NCBI RefSeq assembly: GCF_011777505.1
Contig: NZ_JAATJT010000001.1
Span: 930,001 to 994,000, forward strand
Reading direction: 5' to 3'
DNA length: 64,000 nt
DNA from: Gaetbulibacter sp. S0825
Lineage (GTDB): Bacteria > Bacteroidota > Bacteroidia > Flavobacteriales > Flavobacteriaceae
Both the position numbers and the translations under genes were made by a program. The notes under the pieces were generated by a model, which worked only from the letters and a program-made list of their open reading frames with translations, ran no database searches and was not told the origin of the DNA. Position 1 is the first letter of the stretch, and each line of letters starts with the position of its first letter. Below are positions 19,063-27,153 of the stretch, in pieces.

Positions 19063-20064
19063 ATGGATAATACAGTTGTAAGTACTGGAACCGAGGGAAA
19101 AACTTGGGGTGGTGGAAATAAGCCATTAAAAGCAAGCTATGGAAAAATGATGATGTGGTTTTTCATCGTTTCTGATGCATTAACATTTTCTGGGTTTTTG
19201 GCTGCTTATGGATTTTCTAGGTTCAAATTTATAGACTCTTGGCCAATTGCCGATGAAGTTTTTACTCACGTACCATTTTTTCATGGGAATTACCCAATGA
19301 TTTATGTGGCATTCATGACCTTTGTACTTATTATGTCGTCGGTAACTATGGTACTTGCTGTAGATGCTGGACATGAAATGAAGAAAGCAAAAGTAACATT
19401 TTACATGTTCCTTACCATTATTGGTGGTTTAATATTCGTTGGTTCTCAAGCTTGGGAATGGGCAACATTTATTAAAGGTGATTATGGTGCTATTCAAACA
19501 AAAGGAGGGAACATACTTCAATTTGGTGAATATGTTGAAAAAGATGGAGAGCAAATTTTTAAACGTGTCGCACTTCGTGATTTTGCAGTTATTGATGACC
19601 ACAAAGAACGTGTGCAAGATGAAAGAAAATCTGGTCTTTGGTTTACAAGCGAAGGCACATTGCCAACTTATACTGTTGGTGAGGTTTTAAATGGTCTTGA
19701 GGCTAACAAAAATGTGTTAGTCCGTACCCAGATAATAAATGAGGAAGGGCATAAAACAGTATTGTCAAGGAAAGAATCTTTAAGACAAATTGAGGAAAAC
19801 GGAATAATGGTAGTTGAGGGCGCAAATCTTCATGTTAATGAATATGGCACACCTTTATTTGCCGATTTCTTTTTCTTTATAACAGGGTTTCACGGTTTTC
19901 ACGTATTTTCTGGAGTTGTTATTAATATCATTATTTTCTTTAATGTGATTATAGGAACTTACGAAAGAAGAAAAAACTACGAAATGGTCGAAAAAGTTGG
20001 ACTTTATTGGCACTTTGTAGATTTGGTTTGGGTATTTGTATTTACATTCTTCTACCTTGTTTAA
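19063..20064 (+). CDS. Heme-copper oxidase subunit III, long form with soluble insertion
   Basis: 333 residues from the ATG at 19063; an upstream in-frame TTG at 19033 would add 10 residues but has no supporting signal. The helix-1 region MMMWFFIVSDALTFSG, the SQAWEWATFIKG helix end, FITGFHGFHVFSGVV and the terminal YWHFVDLVWVFVFTFFYLV identify subunit III. Between residues about 138 and 262 lies a hydrophilic stretch of about 125 residues where the short form has about 20, probably a periplasmic or cytoplasmic loop domain. It is followed closely by the subunit IV gene, so it is part of the same oxidase operon. Confidence 0.9.
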   Translation: MDNTVVSTGTEGKTWGGGNKPLKASYGKMMMWFFIVSDALTFSGFLAAYGFSRFKFIDSWPIADEVFTHVPFFHGNYPMIYVAFMTFVLIMSSVTMVLAVDAGHEMKKAKVTFYMFLTIIGGLIFVGSQAWEWATFIKGDYGAIQTKGGNILQFGEYVEKDGEQIFKRVALRDFAVIDDHKERVQDERKSGLWFTSEGTLPTYTVGEVLNGLEANKNVLVRTQIINEEGHKTVLSRKESLRQIEENGIMVVEGANLHVNEYGTPLFADFFFFITGFHGFHVFSGVVINIIIFFNVIIGTYERRKNYEMVEKVGLYWHFVDLVWVFVFTFFYLV

Positions 20065-20086
20065 TTATAGATAATTCGATTTTAAA

Positions 20087-20470
20087 ATGGCAGATCACGC
20101 ACATAAATTAGAAATATTAAGAGGTTTAATTAAGTTTAAATCCAATACACAAAAAATTTGGGGAGTATTAATACTTCTTACTATTGTTACTGCAGTAGAG
20201 GTTATATTAGGTATATACAAACCTGACGCATTAATGGCTCCATTTTTAGGAATGAAGATTCTAAACTGGATATTTATTATCCTTACAATAGTAAAAGCAT
20301 ATTATATCACTTGGGATTTTATGCACATGAGAGACGAAACTAAGTCATTGCGCCGTATGGTAGTTTGGACTGCAGTATTCCTTATTTGCTATTTAATTTT
20401 CATTCTATTATTAGAAGGAGGTTATGTTTTTGATGTATATAAAGAAGGATTTGTTAAAACAGATTTTTAA
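20087..20470 (+). CDS. Cytochrome c oxidase subunit IV family protein
   Basis: 127 residues with three predicted transmembrane helices (about 24-43, 53-73 and 91-112) and a charged N-terminus with histidines (ADHAHKLEILRG). Size, topology and position directly after subunit III match the small prokaryotic subunit IV family. A weak terminator 40 bases downstream suggests that the structural oxidase genes end here, before the assembly-factor genes. Confidence 0.85.
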   Translation: MADHAHKLEILRGLIKFKSNTQKIWGVLILLTIVTAVEVILGIYKPDALMAPFLGMKILNWIFIILTIVKAYYITWDFMHMRDETKSLRRMVVWTAVFLICYLIFILLLEGGYVFDVYKEGFVKTDF

Positions 20471-20510
20471 TAAAAAATTAAACATAGAAATATGTTAAAA
20501 CATATAGATA

Positions 20511-20537
20511 AAGGCGGTTATTAAGACCGTCTTTTTT
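20511..20537 (+). terminator. Terminator after oxidase subunit IV
   Basis: The arms AGGCGGT (20512-20518) and ACCGTCT (20526-20532) pair with one G-T wobble around a 7-base loop and are followed by a T run. The T run leads directly into the start of the next gene, so read-through is possible. Confidence 0.65.
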
Positions 20538-20548
20538 ATTTTTGTGCC

Positions 20549-21268
20549 ATGCAAAAAAAGAGCTTAAAAAAAACAATCATACTATCGGTTTTATTCTTTC
20601 TACCAGTATTATTTTTATTGTTTTTATACCCTTCAAAACACAATTACAATCCTCTAGATGTTGTTAAAACGCAAATAGAAGAGGTTAGTGGTTTTAAGGA
20701 TAAAGATGGAAATGATATCAATTTTAAAGGCAACATAACAGTTGTCGGTTTTCTAGGTAGTGAACCTATGCAACAAACCACAACAGCCTTAAACCTTAAA
20801 GAGCTAATCTATGATAAGTTTAAAGGCTTTAAACGTTTCCAAATACTTATTCTAGTACCAGATGGTTCGCAAGAACAAATTGCAGAATTAAGGAAAGAAT
20901 TACTTAAATATGATGAGTTAAAATATTGGCATTTTGCTTATGGGAATCCGCAGGATATTTTAAACGTTTTTAATAGCTTAAAATCTGAAATTCCTTTAAA
21001 TGACAATTTTGCAACTAGTCATGTATTTATAGTTGATAATGAGTTGAAACAACGAGGTAGAATTGACGATAGAACTGAAAATGAAATTGAAGCCAACAAA
21101 GCTGTTTATAGCATGAATTCTTATGATTGTGTAGAAGTTGCAGAACTCAAAAACAAAATGAGCGAAGACATTCGAATTTTGTTTACAGAATATAGACAAA
21201 AAAGAGATGGAAATTTTGACTCTTCATCAAGAAGAGCCGATGATATAAAAACAAATGAAGAAAACTAA
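20549..21268 (+). CDS. Membrane-anchored SCO/thioredoxin-like protein lacking the cysteine motif
   Basis: 239 residues with one N-terminal membrane anchor (about residues 9-28) and a periplasmic domain. The domain can be laid against the SCO protein encoded next: NITVVGFLGSEPMQQTT lines up with the SCO segment that carries the copper-binding CPTIC, but here the cysteines are replaced (SEPMQ, residues 71-75). SHVFIVDNELKQRGRIDDR lines up with the SCO segment GNFALIDKNGFIRSR. The only cysteine is C194, so metal or redox chemistry of the SCO type is unlikely. A structural or chaperone role in oxidase assembly is inferred from its position. It overlaps the SCO gene by 14 bases. Confidence 0.75.
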   Translation: MQKKSLKKTIILSVLFFLPVLFLLFLYPSKHNYNPLDVVKTQIEEVSGFKDKDGNDINFKGNITVVGFLGSEPMQQTTTALNLKELIYDKFKGFKRFQILILVPDGSQEQIAELRKELLKYDELKYWHFAYGNPQDILNVFNSLKSEIPLNDNFATSHVFIVDNELKQRGRIDDRTENEIEANKAVYSMNSYDCVEVAELKNKMSEDIRILFTEYRQKRDGNFDSSSRRADDIKTNEEN

Positions 21269-21995
21269 TTATTCATACGTAGGCATAGCACTAATCATCT
21301 TAGTGTTCGGAATTATTTTTATTCCAAGAATTATTGATAGAATAACCAGTGATGACATTACTAGGGAGGAGAGCAGAAGCAAAAAAGCAAGCACTCAAGT
21401 ATCAAATGATGAGCCATTAGCTTTTTTAGAAATAAATGGAGAGCCTAAAAAAGTGCCAGCATTTAGTTTTACTAACCAAAATGGTGAAACGATAACTAAT
21501 AAAGATTACGAAGGCAAAGTGTATTTGGTAGAGTTCTTTTTTACGACCTGTCCAACAATTTGTCCAAGAATGAGTAGGAACTTGGTACAAATACAAAACA
21601 ACTTTGAAGGATATGATAACTTTGGCGTGGCTTCTTTTACTATCAATCCTAAAAACGACACGCCTGAAGTTTTAAAAGCCTATGCCGAAAAGTACGGCAT
21701 AACGAATCCTAATTGGCATTTAATGACAGGAAATCAAGACACCATTTATGCGTTAGCTAACGAAGGTTTTAATTTATACACTGCTGAAGATGGAACTGTT
21801 GAGGGTGGATTTGAGCATTCAGGTAATTTTGCACTCATAGATAAAAACGGATTTATTCGATCTAGAACAGTTAATGGAAATCCGTTAATATATTATAATG
21901 GTATTATTAGCGAAGAAGAAAAATATGACGAAGATGGTTTTAAGGAGGAAATAACCATACTCAAAGAAGATATTGCAAAGCTTTTAAAAGAGTAA
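21255..21995 (+). CDS. SCO1/SenC family copper chaperone
   Basis: Copper-delivery and thiol protein for assembly of the CuA centre of cytochrome oxidase. 246 residues with an N-terminal membrane anchor (about 7-25) and a thioredoxin-like periplasmic domain. The copper ligands are complete: C99 and C103 in TTCPTICPRM, and H188 in FEHSGNFALIDKNG. It starts inside the preceding SCO-like gene and ends one base before the DUF420 gene, so it is translated as part of one assembly operon. Confidence 0.94.
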   Translation: MKKTNYSYVGIALIILVFGIIFIPRIIDRITSDDITREESRSKKASTQVSNDEPLAFLEINGEPKKVPAFSFTNQNGETITNKDYEGKVYLVEFFFTTCPTICPRMSRNLVQIQNNFEGYDNFGVASFTINPKNDTPEVLKAYAEKYGITNPNWHLMTGNQDTIYALANEGFNLYTAEDGTVEGGFEHSGNFALIDKNGFIRSRTVNGNPLIYYNGIISEEEKYDEDGFKEEITILKEDIAKLLKE

Positions 21996-21996
21996 T

Positions 21997-22524
21997 ATGA
22001 CAGACGATATAGCAAAAGAAAAAAAATACAATAAGTGGATAGTTGTTTTGTCTATTGTAATCCCTCTAATTGTCGCTGCTTTATTCGGAATTAAAATACC
22101 AAATGTAGAGCCACTTACGTTTCTACCACCAATTTATGCATCAATTAATGCGTTTACAGCATTTGTTTTAGTAGCTGCTTTTTGGGCTATTACCAATAAA
22201 AAGCAAAACCTACATAAGCGATTAATGCAATTTGCTATTTCGTTATCTGTAGTGTTTTTAGCAATGTATGTTGCCTATCACATGACTAGTGAATCTACTA
22301 AGTTCGGAGGTCAAGGAGCTATAAAGTACATTTACTATATCATTTTAATTTCTCATATTATATTATCTGTTGCTGTCATACCATTTGTGTTAATCACCTA
22401 TGTTAGAGCTATTACAAATAACTTTGAAAGACATAAAAAAATAGCTAGAATTACATTTCCTTTATGGTTATATGTAGCAGTTTCTGGAGTAGTGGTTTTT
22501 ATTATGATTTCACCTTATTATTGA
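21997..22524 (+). CDS. DUF420 family membrane protein
   Basis: 175 residues with five predicted transmembrane helices. Features include PPIYASINAFTAFVLVAAFW, KKQNLHKRLMQFAI, VAYHMTSE and a later helix pair around ISHIILSVAVIPFVL, typical of DUF420, a family commonly found next to SCO and oxidase genes. Conserved histidines in helices hint at heme or copper handling, but the role is not established. The start ATG is one base after the SCO stop. Confidence 0.88.
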   Translation: MTDDIAKEKKYNKWIVVLSIVIPLIVAALFGIKIPNVEPLTFLPPIYASINAFTAFVLVAAFWAITNKKQNLHKRLMQFAISLSVVFLAMYVAYHMTSESTKFGGQGAIKYIYYIILISHIILSVAVIPFVLITYVRAITNNFERHKKIARITFPLWLYVAVSGVVVFIMISPYY

Positions 22525-22528
22525 ACCT

Positions 22529-22744
22529 TTGAAAAAAAGTAACGTCATATTATTAATAATCATGCTTTTTGCAATTAGCAATGTTGAAGCACAATGCGCA
22601 ATGTGTCGTGCAGTTTTGGAGAGTGAAGATGGGCAAAAGACAGCTCAAGGGATTAATAATGGTATCGTTTACCTAATGCTTATTCCTTATATATTAATAG
22701 GAGGGATAGGGTTTGTAATCTACAGGAAGCTTAAGCAAAAATAA
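22529..22744 (+). CDS. Small CxxC membrane protein at the end of the oxidase assembly cluster
   Basis: 71 residues from a TTG start, the only start that gives a complete signal sequence (KKSNVILLIIMLFAISNVEAQ). The mature part opens with CAMC (C23 and C26), then RAVLESEDGQKTAQGINNG, then one transmembrane helix (about 47-65) and a basic tail. This would place the cysteine pair in the periplasm next to the membrane, suited to metal or thiol exchange. No characterised family is known to me. It begins 4 bases after the DUF420 stop. Confidence 0.75.
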   Translation: MKKSNVILLIIMLFAISNVEAQCAMCRAVLESEDGQKTAQGINNGIVYLMLIPYILIGGIGFVIYRKLKQK

Positions 22745-22836
22745 TTTTAACATTTAATTAAGTTTATTGATGTAACAAAAAAAGACTTTTGCAGTCTAAT
22801 TGTTGTTATAGCTTATAAAGCTAAAAAACACTAACT

Positions 22837-23538
22837 ATGTTAAAAATTAACCAACTACATAAATCCTATCCCATAGGAGATTCCAGTTTACATGTATTAA
22901 AAGGTATAGACCTTGAAGTAGAAGCTGGAGAAATGGTTGCCATTATGGGCTCTTCAGGTTCTGGAAAGTCGACATTATTAAATATTATTGGAATGCTGGA
23001 TGAAGCAGATTCTGGTGACTATATTTTAGATGGTGTTCCAATTAAGAATCTTAATGAAAAAAAGGCAGCTATCTATAGGAATAAATTCTTAGGATTTATT
23101 TTCCAATCTTTTAATCTAATAAATTATAAGAATGCACTAGAGAATGTAGCATTACCATTATATTATCAAGGATTAAAACGTAAAGAGCGTCAGGAAAAAG
23201 GAAAATTTCATCTTAAAAAGGTAGGATTATTAGATTGGGCACACCACTTACCTAGTGAGTTGTCTGGTGGACAAAAGCAGCGTGTCGCAATTGCAAGAGC
23301 ATTAGCTGCTGATCCAAAACTATTATTGGCTGATGAGCCAACTGGAGCTTTAGATACTACAACATCGTATGAAATTATGGAATTCCTTCAGCAATTAAAC
23401 GATGAAGGCAAGACCATTTTAATTGTAACGCATGAGGAAGATATAGCAGAAATGTGTAAAAGGGTTGTGCGCCTACGAGATGGTGTTATTATGGAAGACA
23501 AAAAAGTTGAACAAGTAAGAGCTTCAGAATATGTTTGA
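22837..23538 (+). CDS. MacB/LolD-type ABC transporter ATPase
   Basis: 233 residues. Walker A is GSSGSGKST near residue 38, the signature is LSGGQKQRVAIARAL near 143, Walker B is LLLADEPTGALD near 163, and the H-loop is VTHEED. The close relation to MacB and LolD ATPases, which work with FtsX-type permeases, agrees with the two permease genes that follow. Its last 8 bases overlap the first permease. With the adaptor and TolC genes it forms a tripartite exporter spanning both membranes. The substrate is unknown. Confidence 0.92.
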   Translation: MLKINQLHKSYPIGDSSLHVLKGIDLEVEAGEMVAIMGSSGSGKSTLLNIIGMLDEADSGDYILDGVPIKNLNEKKAAIYRNKFLGFIFQSFNLINYKNALENVALPLYYQGLKRKERQEKGKFHLKKVGLLDWAHHLPSELSGGQKQRVAIARALAADPKLLLADEPTGALDTTTSYEIMEFLQQLNDEGKTILIVTHEEDIAEMCKRVVRLRDGVIMEDKKVEQVRASEYV

Positions 23539-24760
23539 TATAGATCTTTGGCGTGAAATATTTCAAAGTATTAACAAGAATAGGTTAAGAACCATTTTAT
23601 CTGGTTTGACTGTTGTTTTTGCTATCATGCTATTCACTATACTTTTTGGGTTAGTAAATGGTTTACAAAATACGTTTACAGAAGCTTTCGCAGACGATGC
23701 TAATAATGCTATTTTTATTAATTCAGGTAGAACTACTAAGGCTTACAAAGGGCTACAAGCAGGCAGACAAATTCAATTTGAGAATAAAGAGATAGATTAT
23801 ATTAAAGACGAAAATGGCAATAAAGTTGAATTTATTACTGCAAGAATTTATAAAAATGTAGTTGCTTCTTTTAGAAATGAAAAAAGTAATTACTCAGTAA
23901 GAGCTGTTCATCCAGATCATCAATATCTGGAAAGAACTATTATGGATGAGGGTCGTTATATTAATCAAAGAGATTTAAACCAAAAAACTAAGGTTATAGT
24001 TATTGGAAGACTTGTTGAAGAAGATTTATTTAGAAAAACTAAAGCACTAGGTAAATACCTTAATTTAAGTGGTATACAGTATAAAATTGTTGGAATTTTT
24101 TCTGATGAAGGGAATGATGATGAAGAACGGTTAATTTATATGCCAGTTACTACAGCTCAACAAGTATATGGAAATAATGAATTTGTAGATCAAATCAACT
24201 TAACATACAATCCAGATATGAATTTTGATCAAGCTATTGCTTTTAGTAATAGTATTGAGAAGAAATTAAAAGAGCGTTTCTCGGTTGCAAAACTCGATCA
24301 AAGAGCAATACGAGTACGTAATATGGCTGAAGCTTCCAAAAACGTTAATCAAATGATGGTGGTTTTAGGAATTCTTGTATTGGTAATTGGTCTTGGGACT
24401 TTAATTGCTGGAATAGTTGGTATCAGTAACATTATGATATTTATTGTTAAAGAGCGTACAAAAGAAATTGGAATACGAAAAGCATTAGGTGCTTCTCCAA
24501 AATCTATTGTATCAATTATTTTATTAGAGTCTGTTCTTATAACTGCTATCGCAGGATATATTGGGCTATTAATAGGTACAGGAATTTTAAATTTGGCAGG
24601 ACCAAGTTTAGAGGAATATTTTATAAAGGATCCTAGTGTTAAAACATCACTTGTTGTATCTGCAACTATTCTTTTGGTTTTAGCAGGAGCTTTAGCAGGT
24701 TATGTACCAGCAAAAAAAGCATCAAAAATAAAACCAATTATAGCACTTAGAAACGAATAA
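23531..24760 (+). CDS. MacB-type ABC transporter permease, first copy
   Basis: 409 residues. An N-terminal transmembrane helix near 20-45 is followed by a periplasmic MacB-PCD domain (about 50-270), then three C-terminal helices of the FtsX domain. The family motif IVKERTKEIGIRKALGASP sits near residue 312, and the protein ends KKASKIKPIIALRNE. FtsX-fold permeases transmit ATP hydrolysis to the periplasmic side (mechanotransmission). It overlaps the ATPase gene by 8 bases and is 2 bases before the second permease, so a heterodimeric permease is likely. Confidence 0.92.
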   Translation: MFDIDLWREIFQSINKNRLRTILSGLTVVFAIMLFTILFGLVNGLQNTFTEAFADDANNAIFINSGRTTKAYKGLQAGRQIQFENKEIDYIKDENGNKVEFITARIYKNVVASFRNEKSNYSVRAVHPDHQYLERTIMDEGRYINQRDLNQKTKVIVIGRLVEEDLFRKTKALGKYLNLSGIQYKIVGIFSDEGNDDEERLIYMPVTTAQQVYGNNEFVDQINLTYNPDMNFDQAIAFSNSIEKKLKERFSVAKLDQRAIRVRNMAEASKNVNQMMVVLGILVLVIGLGTLIAGIVGISNIMIFIVKERTKEIGIRKALGASPKSIVSIILLESVLITAIAGYIGLLIGTGILNLAGPSLEEYFIKDPSVKTSLVVSATILLVLAGALAGYVPAKKASKIKPIIALRNE

Positions 24761-24762
24761 CT

Positions 24763-26007
24763 ATGATTAAATTTTTATTTGATAGAGATACTTGGCAAGA
24801 AGTTTATGATAGTATGAGCAAGAATAAGCTTAGAACTGTTATAACAATGATAGGTGTTTGGTGGGGAATATTATTGCTTATTGGATTGTTAGGTGCTGCA
24901 CGTGGAATGGAAAATTCTTTTAACCGATTATTTGGAGACTTTGCTACCAATAGCGTGTTTATTATTGGAGGCACAACTAGTATGCCTTTTAAAGGATTTC
25001 AAGAAGGAAAACGAGTGCGTTTAACATTATCAGATACAGAAAAAATACAAAACAATGTAGAAGGAGTAGAGTTTGTTGTACCAAGAAACCTAACTCAAAG
25101 TCTGGTTGTTCGAAATATGCTATCTGGAACATTTGGTGTGGCTGGAGATTTTCCATTATTAGATAAAGTTCAAAAAAAGAAACTATTGCATGGACGATTT
25201 ATTAATCAGAATGATATAGATAACAGAAGAAAAGTTGCAGTTATTTCGGAAGATGTATACAAACAATTGTTTGAGAAAGATGTAGATGCGATTGGAGAAT
25301 TAATTCAAATAAATAATAGTAATTATTCAGTCATTGGTGTGTTTGATGTAGGCAATATTCAAATGGGTCCAAGCGATGATATTCATATCCCATTTTCAAC
25401 ATTTCAACAAACATATAATCAAGGTGATCGTATAGGATGGATGATGATTACAGGAAAGCCAGAATTTAATATTGTACAAATTGAGCAAGATGCCGAATTA
25501 ATGTTAAAGAATTTGCACAAAATCCACCCTGAAGATGATAGAGCTTTTAGAGGCTTTAATCTCGGTAAAGAATTTGCAAAAATCACCGGATTTTTAACAG
25601 GAATGCAATTCTTAACCTGGTTTGTAGGTATTGCTACACTTATTGCGGGTGTTTTTGCAATTGGAAATATATTACTTATTACAGTAAAAGAACGAACAAA
25701 AGAAATAGGAGTACGTCGAGCATTAGGTGCTACACCTTTTGAAATAAAAAGACAAATTGTAGTCGAGGCTGTATTTTTAACACTAATAGCTGGATTATTC
25801 GGAATTCTAACAGGAGGCTGGATTTTAATTTGGTTAGATTCAGCTTTTGGTCAAGGACCAGATGCAACATTAGTTAACGCATCAGTATCAATATTTGTAG
25901 TATTTGTGGCCCTTTTAGTTTTAGTATCATTAGGGACTATAATCGGATTAATACCTGCATTTAAAGCAACAAGTATTAAGCCAATAGAAGCATTAAGAGA
26001 AGAATAA
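24763..26007 (+). CDS. MacB-type ABC transporter permease, second copy
   Basis: 414 residues, paralogous to the preceding permease (SKNKLRTVITMIGVWWGILL at the first helix, VKERTKEIGVRRALGATP near residue 310, ending SIKPIEALREE). The same topology is present: one helix, a periplasmic domain and three helices. Two different permeases with one ATPase suggest a heterodimer. The adaptor gene follows after 27 bases. Confidence 0.92.
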   Translation: MIKFLFDRDTWQEVYDSMSKNKLRTVITMIGVWWGILLLIGLLGAARGMENSFNRLFGDFATNSVFIIGGTTSMPFKGFQEGKRVRLTLSDTEKIQNNVEGVEFVVPRNLTQSLVVRNMLSGTFGVAGDFPLLDKVQKKKLLHGRFINQNDIDNRRKVAVISEDVYKQLFEKDVDAIGELIQINNSNYSVIGVFDVGNIQMGPSDDIHIPFSTFQQTYNQGDRIGWMMITGKPEFNIVQIEQDAELMLKNLHKIHPEDDRAFRGFNLGKEFAKITGFLTGMQFLTWFVGIATLIAGVFAIGNILLITVKERTKEIGVRRALGATPFEIKRQIVVEAVFLTLIAGLFGILTGGWILIWLDSAFGQGPDATLVNASVSIFVVFVALLVLVSLGTIIGLIPAFKATSIKPIEALREE

Positions 26008-26034
26008 AAAACCAACAATTATATTAATTAAAAA

Positions 26035-27153
26035 ATGAAAAAACCAGTAAAAATTATTTTAGGAATAGTATTATTAATCCTGTTAGTTTGGGTATTAAAA
26101 TATTTCAAAGATTCAAATACAGCCGAGGTAGTTGACTACAAGGTTGACGAACCATACTTTACATCTATAGATTTTAAAGTTGTGGCAACAGGTAAATTGA
26201 ATCCTGAAGAGGAAATAGAATTGAAGCCTCAAATTTCAGGTATCGTTGATAAAATTGTTGTAGAAGAAGGAGATATTGTTCAAAAAGGAGATCTAATTGC
26301 AAAAATTAGAGTTGTACCTAATGAGCAAAGCTTAGTAAGTGCTAGAAGTAGAATAAAAACGGCAGAGTTATCAAAAAATAATGCACAAACTTTATATGAT
26401 AGAAATAAAGCTTTATTTGATAAGGGCGTTATCTCTAAGCAAGATTTTGAAAACAGCGAGTTATCATTAAATCAAGCAAATGAAAGTTTAAGACAAGCAC
26501 AAAATGATTATCAAATCATTAGACAAGGGTCATTATCGGGAGGAAGTTCAGCTAATACAAATATTATAGCACAAATTCCAGGAACTGTTTTACAAATACC
26601 TATTCGTGAAGGAGATCAAGTAATTCAAAGTAATAACTTTAATGCGGGAACAACTATTGCAACTGTCGCAGATATGAGCAAAATGATTTTTGAAGGAAAA
26701 GTTGATGAAGCAGAAGTAGGTAAATTAGAAGAAGGGAAAGACATAATAGTTGTTCTTGGAGCAATTAACGAACAAGAATTTCCTGCGAAATTAACATTTG
26801 TTGCGCCTAAAGGAATAGAAGAAGGTGGTGCTGTCCAATTTACAATTAAGGCAGATGTTGAAGTAGAACAATCTACTAAAATTAGAGCAGGATATAGCGC
26901 AAATGCCGAAATTGAAATTGAAAGCAAAGACAGTATCCTTTGTATTAAAGAAGCATTGTTGCAATTTAATAGAATAACAGAAAAGCCATTTGTAGAGATT
27001 TTAAAAGAAGACGGAAAATTTGAAAAAGTAGATGTTGAGCTAGGTCTATCGGATGGAATTAACGTAGAAATTACTGAAGGCGTAAAAGAAGGAGATAAGA
27101 TTAAAGTATGGAATAAAGCTAAAGAAGATAATAATGATGATGATAACAATTAA
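26035..27153 (+). CDS. MacA-like periplasmic adaptor (membrane fusion protein)
   Basis: 372 residues. One N-terminal transmembrane anchor (about 5-22) leads to a lipoyl-like segment (PQISGIVDKIVVEEGDIVQK near 63-82). A coiled-coil hairpin of about 60 residues follows (near 97-155, with DKGVISKQDFENSE at its turn), then beta-barrel and membrane-proximal domains. The tail is acidic (KEDNNDDDNN). Adaptors of this type bridge the MacB-like permeases to TolC. The end overlaps the TolC gene by 20 bases, indicating coupled translation. Confidence 0.92.
   Translation: MKKPVKIILGIVLLILLVWVLKYFKDSNTAEVVDYKVDEPYFTSIDFKVVATGKLNPEEEIELKPQISGIVDKIVVEEGDIVQKGDLIAKIRVVPNEQSLVSARSRIKTAELSKNNAQTLYDRNKALFDKGVISKQDFENSELSLNQANESLRQAQNDYQIIRQGSLSGGSSANTNIIAQIPGTVLQIPIREGDQVIQSNNFNAGTTIATVADMSKMIFEGKVDEAEVGKLEEGKDIIVVLGAINEQEFPAKLTFVAPKGIEEGGAVQFTIKADVEVEQSTKIRAGYSANAEIEIESKDSILCIKEALLQFNRITEKPFVEILKEDGKFEKVDVELGLSDGINVEITEGVKEGDKIKVWNKAKEDNNDDDNN

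Noticed and set aside
26625-27149. A 174-codon ORF antisense to the MacA-like adaptor gene
   Set aside because: Composition is that of a shadow frame (Ser/Leu-rich, no motif); the sense-strand protein is clearly real.
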